A DNA stretch of 11,976 nucleotides from an uncultured Acetatifactor sp. (GTDB lineage Bacteria > Bacillota > Clostridia > Lachnospirales > Lachnospiraceae). How positions within the stretch are numbered: position 1 is the first letter of the stretch; every line of letters starts with the position of its first letter. The DNA is taken from contig CAJUGL010000082.1 of NCBI GenBank assembly GCA_910586515.1, forward strand, positions 1 to 11,976. The letters run 5' to 3'. Position numbers and translations under genes: made by a program. Below are positions 7,901-11,976 of the stretch, one piece after another. Under the pieces are notes generated by a model. That model did not search any database and was not told where the DNA came from. It worked only from the letters and a program-made list of their open reading frames with translations.

Positions 7901-8729
7901 ACTTGTAGAACAATACATTCATCCAGTCGCCTTCATTGACATCCATCTGGCTGATGGCATAATTGATCTCCTCCAACAGCCCTGTGTCCTCTTTTCTGAC
8001 AATGGCATAAAAATAATCGAATTCTATCGTGTCCAGAGTCTTTTCGTTTTTGGTTTTACGAAGACTGGTGGACAATATAGCATCTATTTCACCCTCCTGC
8101 AGAGCCTCCGTCAGCGCATCCGCGCTGTTGTATTCTATAATCCGGTACGTAAACCCGTGTTCCTCCGCAAAGTCCTCCAGACTCTGCTTCTGGCTTCTGC
8201 CTTCCACAGCCCCGATCACCATTCCGTCATAGGTATCGTAATCGCCGCTGCGGAGTCTGGGATTGTCCGCCAACATGGAAAGAATGGTGCTGCTGCGCCC
8301 TATGGGAAGGGAAAACGCATATTTTTCCTCCCATTCCTCAGTCTTCCGGCCGGAAGTGACAATGTCGATTTCTCCATTCTCCAACATAATGAGCATGTCG
8401 TTCCAGGATTTATCATATTCCGTATACTGGAAGTTCAGGTGAGAGTATTTGGCGGCCAGATTCAGAAAATCGATGCCGTATCCGGTAAGATTGCCCGCCT
8501 CATCCTTCATGTGATACCCATCAAAATGGAAAATGCCTGCTTTTACCGCCCTGTTTCCGGAAGGCTCCGCAGCCTGCGCAGTCATGCTCCCCAGGATTCC
8601 CGACAGAAGAAGCATCAGCAGCAAAACGATGCCGATGCCGCCCCGGGACGCTGTCCTGCCCCGCCGCTTTCTGACGACTCTGCTCTCCTCCCTGTATCGA
8701 CCTTGCCCTGTCATGTACTCTGATGTCAT
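4998..8729 (-). CDS. Hybrid sensor histidine kinase with two solute-binding sensor domains and two receiver domains
   Basis: This 1243-aa protein has a BvgS-like layout. A basic N-terminus leads into a signal peptide or first membrane helix (about 30-53, ending near AQAAEP). Two SBP_bac_3-type solute-binding domains follow (about 60-280 and 300-525), predicted outside the membrane, then a transmembrane helix (about 539-558). A PAS-like cytoplasmic domain spans about 580-710. The HisKA domain has SHDIRTPMN with phospho-acceptor His743. The ATPase domain shows the N box with Asn861, DTGIGM (895-900) and GTGLGL (925-930). Receiver 1 (about 980-1100) keeps the acidic cluster 986-988, Asp1035, Thr1064 and Lys1086. 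Receiver 2 (about 1120-1243) keeps Glu1126/Asp1127, Asp1173, Thr1205 and Lys1227. Both receivers look active. No C-terminal HPt domain follows, unlike BvgS. The ligand is unknown; the SBP_3 family often binds amino acids. ATG 8729 is chosen because AGGAGG lies just upstream and the next Met is too far from it. It may be co-transcribed with the esterase, DUF4867 and xylB genes. Confidence 0.93.
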   Translation of the reverse strand: MTSEYMTGQGRYREESRVVRKRRGRTASRGGIGIVLLLMLLLSGILGSMTAQAAEPSGNRAVKAGIFHFDGYHMKDEAGNLTGYGIDFLNLAAKYSHLNFQYTEYDKSWNDMLIMLENGEIDIVTSGRKTEEWEEKYAFSLPIGRSSTILSMLADNPRLRSGDYDTYDGMVIGAVEGRSQKQSLEDFAEEHGFTYRIIEYNSADALTEALQEGEIDAILSTSLRKTKNEKTLDTIEFDYFYAIVRKEDTGLLEEINYAISQMDVNEGDWMNVLFYKYYGPEYSDSGAFTEREKAYIQDVRSGKKTITATAIGDRAPYSYVEDGELTGIMPDYFAELMAFAGLPYETVVTGDRAEYYELAENGGVDVVIDRKMTDTVTEGMANRGFSTDTYMTAGVTKVTRKDFQGEISTVAVAETQGNVPIEQGLTGDAEILRYPDRESALQAVLDGEADAAFVYTYTAQVFVNNDSTDALHYAVVNDVGFAFRMYVRGSCDRELVTILNKCIAQMPDDVMNQLITKYTAYASENLGFVEYMKLHPEIMMAVGLTAVTVIAIIVVLIARARWSKKLLESKEKSNQELMEQFAIVDALSRDYVNIFAIDAERDRARIIKMMGYVTTGLTRDTKEEFTYNVILARYINERVYEEDRAFLAEALALDNVMKKLKTGRDYQGNYRVRDGEDVHNYQFTYIYVKESDFRKDGFILAGFRNIDETIREEQVQKLMLEEALGEAQYANNAKTTFLNSMSHDIRTPMNAIIGFTTLAISHLDNRELVQNYLEKIITSGNHLLSLINDVLDMSRIESGKVKIDEKEASLPEIMHDLKTIVQSDVKAKQLSFYIDTQDVTDEIIVCDKLRLNQVLLNLLSNAMKYTKPGGTVSVRIIQTGDAPEGYASFEFRIKDTGIGMSKEFLEHIFEPFEREQTATISGIQGTGLGLSITKNIVDMMHGTIAVESELGKGSEFIVSFRFKVSAKPLKTEHLSRLAGQRALVVDDDINTCTSISKMLSAMGLHPDWTTLGKEAVVRSKFAIEQEEPFDLYLVDWLMPDMNGVETVRRIRKMVGDAVPIIILTAYDWGDIEEEAREAGVTTFCSKPIFLSELCQVLTAPYETEEPEEIKEDFSECFEGKRILLVEDNEINQEIARTILEEAGFVIDTAEDGTVAVEKMKEKPADSYDLILMDVQMPIMNGYQATRAIRALEDPAKSAIPIVAMTANAFDEDRMLALEAGMNGHIAKPIDIAMLMGTLQEILK

Positions 8730-8769
8730 GTTTCCTCCTAATTCCAGTTCCGCCTATCAGTATTTTATG

Positions 8770-8790
8770 CCGGACGCAGGTATCGTCCGG
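8770..8790 (-). other. Hairpin in the kinase mRNA leader
   Basis: CCGGACG (8770-8776) and CGTCCGG (8784-8790) form a perfect 7-bp stem with a 7-base loop, about 40 bases upstream of the kinase start on the predicted leader RNA. No U-tract follows, so it is not an intrinsic terminator. It could be a protein-binding operator or an RNA structure; nothing in the sequence decides. Confidence 0.4.
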
Positions 8791-8866
8791 GCGGATAATA
8801 TTTACGCTTTCCCTCATTCAGAGCCCTGTCTGCCGTCACGCAAAAAACAGGTAAACCCTGGCCAAT

Positions 8867-8875
8867 ATTATACCA
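8867..8875 (-). promoter_or_regulatory. Extended -10 promoter for the sensor kinase
   Basis: Read on the minus strand, TGGTATAAT gives a perfect TATAAT (8867-8872) preceded by the TGn extended -10 element. The -35 region is poor (TAGGAA at 17-base spacing), which is typical for extended -10 promoters. Transcription would start near 8860 and leave a leader of about 130 bases. Confidence 0.55.
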
Positions 8876-9020
8876 CAGTTTCCGTTTTTTTCCTATCCGT
8901 TGACAGTACAAAATTTACACGAATTTCCGCTTTCCGGGAGGCATTTTCACAAAAATGGCCGCGCTCAGGCAAAGTATTGCGCCCTGTCTTTCACTTGAAG
9001 ATAGATTACAAAGGAAAATC

Positions 9021-9050
9021 TTTACAATTATACTGAAAAAGCGTTATAAT
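9021..9050 (+). promoter_or_regulatory. Sigma-A-type promoter for the leader-like small protein
   Basis: TTTACA (9021-9026) matches 5 of 6 bases of the -35 consensus and TATAAT (9045-9050) is a perfect -10, with an 18-base spacer. It is about 30 bases upstream of the start codon at 9081, leaving room for a short leader and the ribosome binding site. It may also drive the following pdaA-like gene. Confidence 0.75.
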
Positions 9051-9080
9051 GAAATAACTTCAGGAAGGAGAAGAGACAAT

Positions 9081-9308
9081 ATGGACATTAAAGAACAGAT
9101 TACAAAAGTCGTAGAAAAGATTTCCGGAGATAAGGATCTTCAGGAACAGTTTAAGACAGAGCCGGTAAAGGCTCTGGAAAGCATACTGGGTGTGGATCTG
9201 CCCGACGATGTGCTGGACAAGGTAATACAGGGAGTCCGTGCAAAATTAACCGCAGAAAAGGCGTCAGATGTAATGGATTCCCTGAAGGGTTTTCTGAAAA
9301 AGCCGTAA
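9081..9308 (+). CDS. 75-aa protein resembling nitrile-hydratase/Nif11-type leader peptides
   Basis: The start at ATG 9081 is chosen over the in-frame upstream ATG at 8955 because AGGAAGGAG (9062-9070) and a good promoter lie directly before it. The earlier start would place coding sequence across that promoter. The 75-aa product is charged and mostly helical. Its middle, with EQFKTEPVKALESILGVDLP (positions about 23-42) followed by DDVLDKVIQGV, recalls the 'DPxxALxxxLGxxLPxxV' pattern of NHLP/Nif11-type precursor peptides derived from nitrile hydratase alpha subunits. Unlike a true precursor, it has no double-Gly cleavage site and no Cys, Ser or Thr-rich core; it ends in a helix and FLKKP. 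No radical SAM, lanthipeptide or peptidase-transporter gene is nearby. So the fold may be shared, but a role as a modified-peptide precursor is not supported here. Function unknown. Confidence 0.8.
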   Translation: MDIKEQITKVVEKISGDKDLQEQFKTEPVKALESILGVDLPDDVLDKVIQGVRAKLTAEKASDVMDSLKGFLKKP

Positions 9309-9352
9309 TGTGACAAAGCCTCATCCTCATATATTGTAGAAATTTATGAAGA

Positions 9353-10237
9353 ATGTGGATACAAAAAAAGAGTATGAGGACAATTTATGTAAAGGACATC
9401 TTTTCGAAGGTTCCACAACTAAACAGCGCCAAAGGGAAAAAGACCGTTTTTACCGCTTTGTTCTTAGGCGCCATGTTTTTCCTGGGCAGATCTGCCGCAG
9501 AAATGACAATCGATATGCGGCAGACCGCCTCCTACACGGTGGTGGAAAGCGAAAACTGGGGGCTTGGCTTTGGCCGGGAGGGCCAGAAACCTACCGGAAA
9601 CGTATCCGGAGCCGAGCTCGCCAAATATGATGCTTACTTTTGCGGTGAGGGTGAGGAGAAGGTACTTTATTTAACCTTTGACTGCGGTTACGAAAACGGC
9701 AATACGGAACCGATTTTGGATGCGCTGAAGAAGCACAATGCACCGGCCACCTTTTTTGTGGTGGGACATTTTCTGGAGTCCGCTCCAGATATGGTAAAAC
9801 GTATGGTAGAAGACGGCCATACGGTTGGCAATCATACATATCACCATCTGGATATGTCAAAAATATCTGATAAAGCCACATTTCAGAAAGAAATGTCCAG
9901 TGTGCAGGATCTTTTCAGAGAAGTGACAGGAACAGAACTCGCAATGTACTACAGGCCGCCTCAGGGAAAATACAGCACCATAAACCTGCAGATGGCAAAG
10001 GAAATGGGATATTCTACCTTTTTCTGGAGTCTGGCCTATGTGGATTGGAACCAGGATAATCAACCCAGCCATGAGGAAGCTTTTGAGAAGCTCATGGGCA
10101 GGATTCATCCGGGCGCTATTGTACTTCTCCACAGCACGTCGAAGACAAACGGGGAGATCATGGATGAACTGTTGACTAAATGGGAGGAACTGGGATATAC
10201 TTTTCGTCCCCTTTCCGACCTTGCAGAAGACAGCTGA
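9353..10237 (+). CDS. pdaA: Membrane-anchored polysaccharide deacetylase, PdaA-like
   Basis: This 294-aa NodB-family (CE4) protein likely removes the N-acetyl group from muramic acid in peptidoglycan as a step towards muramic delta-lactam, a feature of spore cortex. Residues about 31-46 form one hydrophobic segment after KGKK, most likely a membrane anchor or uncleaved signal. NodB motifs in order are: TFDCGYENGNT (108-118) with catalytic Asp110; HTYHH (161-165) with metal-ligand candidates His161 and His165; RPPQG (201-205) with Arg201; DWNQDNQPS (231-239), close to the DW...Q element of PdaA; and LLHS with His260. The canonical second Asp of TFDDG is Cys111 here. The start is uncertain: ATG 9353 and ATG 9374 both lack a good ribosome binding site. 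The gene follows the small protein by 44 bp with no terminator and precedes guaA by 79 bp. The family call is firm; the spore role is inferred. Confidence 0.88.
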   Translation: MWIQKKSMRTIYVKDIFSKVPQLNSAKGKKTVFTALFLGAMFFLGRSAAEMTIDMRQTASYTVVESENWGLGFGREGQKPTGNVSGAELAKYDAYFCGEGEEKVLYLTFDCGYENGNTEPILDALKKHNAPATFFVVGHFLESAPDMVKRMVEDGHTVGNHTYHHLDMSKISDKATFQKEMSSVQDLFREVTGTELAMYYRPPQGKYSTINLQMAKEMGYSTFFWSLAYVDWNQDNQPSHEEAFEKLMGRIHPGAIVLLHSTSKTNGEIMDELLTKWEELGYTFRPLSDLAEDS

Positions 10238-10316
10238 AACGCGCAGGCGCTCCCGAACATATGGGGAATGCGCTGTCTGAACTGTTACAGAAAGGAAACT
10301 TTCAATAGGAGGAGAT

Positions 10317-11861
10317 ATGGATAAAGAACTGGTGATCGTTATTGACTTTGGCGGACAGTATAATCAGCTTGTAGCCAGACGGGTCAGGGAATGCAGCGTT
10401 TATTGCGAAATTTATCCTTATAAGACAGACTTAAATAAAATAAAGGAAATGAATCCTAAGGGAATCATTTTGACGGGAGGTCCAAGCAGCTGCTATGAGG
10501 AAGGCGCAGCCACATGCTCCCCGGAACTGTTTACTCTTGGAATTCCGGTTCTGGGATTGTGTTACGGCGCACAGTTGATGTCGTTTGTACTGGGCGGGCA
10601 GGTGGCTCGGGCAGAAGTCAGAGAATACGGCAGGACGGAAGTGGATGTGGACAGAACAAGTCGGCTTTTTACAGATGTTACGGCTCATACTGTATGCTGG
10701 ATGAGCCATTTTGACTACATTGCGGAGATGGCCCCGGGCTTCCGCTCCATTGCCTCAACAAAAAACTGCCCGGTTGCAGCTGCGGAAGACGAAGACAGAA
10801 AACTCTACGCCATCCAATTTCACCCTGAGGTTCTGCACACAGAAGAAGGCTCCAAAATGCTGTATCATTTCGTGAGAGATATCTGCGGCTGCAGGGGAGA
10901 CTGGAGAATGGACTCTTTTGCGGAGGAGAACATCAGGGCAATACGGGAAAAAGTAGGAAACGGAAAAGTTCTCTGCGCCCTGTCCGGCGGTGTTGATTCC
11001 TCCGTAGCGGCAGTGCTTCTGTCCAGGGCAGTAGGCCAACAGCTGACCTGCGTTTTTGTAGACCATGGACTTCTTCGGAAAAACGAAGGCGATGAAGTTG
11101 AAGCCGTCTTCGGCGCCGGAGGAAACTATAAGCTGAATTTTATCCGAATAAACGCCCGGGAGCGATTTTACGAAAAACTGGCAGGCGTAACGGAACCGGA
11201 AAAGAAAAGAAAGATAATCGGTGAAGAATTTATCCGTGTCTTTGAAGAAGAGGCAAAAAAAATCGGCGCGGTAGATTTTCTGGTACAGGGCACCATATAC
11301 CCGGACGTGGTAGAGAGCGGCCTGGGCGGAGAATCTGCGGTAATCAAATCTCACCACAATGTAGGCGGGCTGCCGGATTGTGTTGAATTCAGGGAAATCA
11401 TAGAGCCTTTGAGAAATCTGTTCAAGGACGAAGTCAGAAAGGTAGGACTCGAGCTGGGGATTCCGGAGCGCCTGGTATTCCGCCAGCCCTTCCCCGGTCC
11501 GGGACTGGGCGTACGCATCGTGGGCGAGGTAACCGCCGAAAAGGTGAAAATCGTGCAGGATGCGGATGCCATATATCGGGAAGAAATCGCGGCTGCGGGA
11601 CTTGATAAATCCCTTAGCCAATATTTTGCCGCTTTGACCAATATGCGTTCCGTGGGCGTCATGGGCGACGAGAGAACTTATGATTATGCAGTTGCCCTGA
11701 GGGCCGTAAATACGGTCGATTTTATGACAGCGGACGCGGCGGAGATTCCCTGGGAAGTGCTGAAAAAGATTACCGGCAGAATTATAAATGAAGTGAGACA
11801 TGTGAACCGGGTGATGTATGATATCACCAGTAAACCGCCCGGAACGATCGAGTTCGAGTGA
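10317..11861 (+). CDS. guaA: GMP synthase (glutamine-hydrolysing)
   Basis: This 514-aa bifunctional cytoplasmic enzyme converts XMP, ATP and glutamine to GMP, the last step of guanine nucleotide synthesis. The N-terminal class I glutamine amidotransferase domain (about 5-195) has the nucleophile Cys82 in GLCYGAQ and the partners His169 and Glu171 in FHPE. The ATP-pyrophosphatase domain has the PP-loop SGGVDSS (223-229), followed by VDHGLLRKNE. The C-terminal dimerisation domain includes RQPFPGPGLGVR (389-400) and ends KPPGTIEFE, a slight variant of the usual PPATIEWE. Length is normal. The start codon is supported by AGGAGGAG (10307-10314). It lies 79 bp after the pdaA-like gene without a visible terminator between, so the two may be co-transcribed. 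I see no guanine riboswitch in that short gap. The sequence just after the stop changes character (see the entries for 11867-11942). Confidence 0.97.
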   Translation: MDKELVIVIDFGGQYNQLVARRVRECSVYCEIYPYKTDLNKIKEMNPKGIILTGGPSSCYEEGAATCSPELFTLGIPVLGLCYGAQLMSFVLGGQVARAEVREYGRTEVDVDRTSRLFTDVTAHTVCWMSHFDYIAEMAPGFRSIASTKNCPVAAAEDEDRKLYAIQFHPEVLHTEEGSKMLYHFVRDICGCRGDWRMDSFAEENIRAIREKVGNGKVLCALSGGVDSSVAAVLLSRAVGQQLTCVFVDHGLLRKNEGDEVEAVFGAGGNYKLNFIRINARERFYEKLAGVTEPEKKRKIIGEEFIRVFEEEAKKIGAVDFLVQGTIYPDVVESGLGGESAVIKSHHNVGGLPDCVEFREIIEPLRNLFKDEVRKVGLELGIPERLVFRQPFPGPGLGVRIVGEVTAEKVKIVQDADAIYREEIAAAGLDKSLSQYFAALTNMRSVGVMGDERTYDYAVALRAVNTVDFMTADAAEIPWEVLKKITGRIINEVRHVNRVMYDITSKPPGTIEFE

Positions 11862-11866
11862 TGAAA

Positions 11867-11883
11867 TGGGTTTTAAGAACCCA
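11867..11883 (+). terminator. Weak hairpin directly after guaA
   Basis: TGGGTT (11867-11872) and AACCCA (11878-11883) form a 6-bp stem with a 5-base loop, 6 bases after the guaA stop codon. No U-tract follows; the next bases are GTGTTTATGC. It could act as a weak terminator, or compete with the overlapping inverted repeat at 11881-11923. Confidence 0.35.
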
Positions 11884-11923
11884 GTGTTTATGCGGTTCCT
11901 AAACAAATTTATTTAGGCACTGG
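11881..11923. repeat. Nested inverted repeat downstream of guaA
   Basis: The outer arms CCAGTG (11881-11886) and CACTGG (11918-11923) enclose inner arms CCTAAA (11898-11903) and TTTAGG (11912-11917). On one side the inner and outer arms are contiguous; on the other they are separated by an 11-base bulge. The inner loop is 8 bases. No T-run follows immediately, so a role other than termination is possible. Confidence 0.6.
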
Positions 11924-11942
11924 CAACGATTTGGCAACATTT
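11921..11942 (+). repeat. 11-bp direct repeat TGGCAACnnTT, two copies
   Basis: TGGCAACGATT (11921-11931) is followed directly by TGGCAACATTT (11932-11942), matching at 9 of 11 positions with an 11-bp period, about one helical turn. Such closely phased short repeats suit a protein-binding site, for example for a tyrosine recombinase, but no such enzyme is visible in the window. The region after it is AT-rich and noncoding to the window end. Confidence 0.5.
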
Positions 11943-11976
11943 TTCACATCACGCATTAAATAATTACTCCCTTTTC

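Larger units (their letters stand above)
8730..9080. other. Divergent intergenic region
   Basis: This 351-bp gap separates the minus-strand kinase from the plus-strand small protein. It holds a probable kinase promoter (8867-8875), a 7-bp hairpin in the kinase leader (8770-8790) and a promoter for the plus-strand gene (9021-9050). The stretch 8880-9020 shows only an isolated TTGACA at 8900-8905 with no matching -10. Although an open frame runs from 8955 into the small gene, there is no ribosome binding site for that earlier start, and it would overlap the promoter. Confidence 0.7.

Noticed and set aside
5907..8723. A 938-codon open frame on the plus strand antisense to the sensor kinase.
   Set aside because: It is exactly codon-aligned with the kinase on the opposite strand. 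It stays open because the kinase avoids the codons TTA, CTA and TCA there, and it ends at the first TCA (Ser3). The translation is His/Leu/Ile-rich with no domain, so it is a codon-bias shadow.
8955..9080. N-terminal extension of the 75-aa protein from an upstream in-frame ATG (42 more residues).
   Set aside because: No ribosome binding site precedes it, it would run across a strong promoter, and the leader-like similarity begins only after ATG 9081.
9310..9335. A separate promoter for the pdaA-like gene (GTGACA at 9310-9315 and TATATT at 9330-9335).
   Set aside because: The spacer is only 14 bases, too short for a normal sigma-A promoter.
10238..10316. Guanine riboswitch or terminator between the pdaA-like gene and guaA.
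   Set aside because: The 79-base gap is too short for a full purine riboswitch with expression platform, and no convincing stem with a T-run is present.
10755..11906. A 383-codon open frame on the minus strand antisense to guaA.
   Set aside because: It is again codon-aligned with a certain gene and has no recognisable protein features; it is explained by codon bias in guaA.

Overview
The window looks like chromosomal DNA from an anaerobic, low-to-moderate GC Firmicute, most likely Lachnospiraceae/Clostridia. The reasons are strong AGGAGG-type ribosome binding sites, Gram-positive style lipoprotein and sensor-kinase N-termini, a PdaA-type muramic delta-lactam deacetylase (a spore-cortex enzyme family), and the overall protein style. 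This placement is inference from sequence style; no database search was possible.

Layout. (1) 1-343: the 3' end of a coiled-coil protein gene whose first visible codons are a 33-bp tandem repeat, closed by a strong intrinsic terminator. (2) 344-1925: a promoter and a 470-aa lipoprotein esterase/hydrolase (GxSxG serine hydrolase plus a beta-rich C-terminal region). (3) 1926-1992: a hairpin between convergent genes. (4) 1993-8729, minus strand, read right to left: a 1243-aa hybrid sensor histidine kinase, a cytoplasmic SGNH/GDSL esterase, a DUF4867-like cupin protein, and xylulokinase xylB. All four point the same way with gaps of 63-123 bp and no convincing terminator, so they may be co-transcribed or at least functionally linked. 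(5) 8730-9080: a divergent intergenic region carrying an extended -10 promoter for the kinase side and a good sigma-A-type promoter for the plus-strand genes. (6) 9081-11861, plus strand: a 75-aa protein resembling nitrile-hydratase/Nif11-type leader peptides, a membrane-anchored PdaA-like polysaccharide deacetylase, and guaA (GMP synthase). (7) 11862-11976: an AT-rich tail after guaA with inverted repeats and a TGGCAAC direct repeat, possibly an integration boundary.

How the genes may work together. The minus-strand group suggests use of acetylated or otherwise esterified pentose oligomers: an intracellular SGNH esterase, a cupin protein that could act on a free sugar, and xylulokinase feeding D-xylulose 5-phosphate to the pentose phosphate or phosphoketolase route. 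The large kinase with two extracytoplasmic solute-binding domains could be the sensor, but its ligand cannot be read from the sequence. The lipoprotein hydrolase is convergent and could act on the cell surface on related polymers. The guaA/pdaA/small-protein group is mostly housekeeping and envelope. No CRISPR array, transposase, integrase, tRNA or rRNA is visible. The most open questions are the roles of the DUF4867-like cupin and the leader-like small protein, the phosphorelay partner of the kinase, and the nature of the sequence after guaA.
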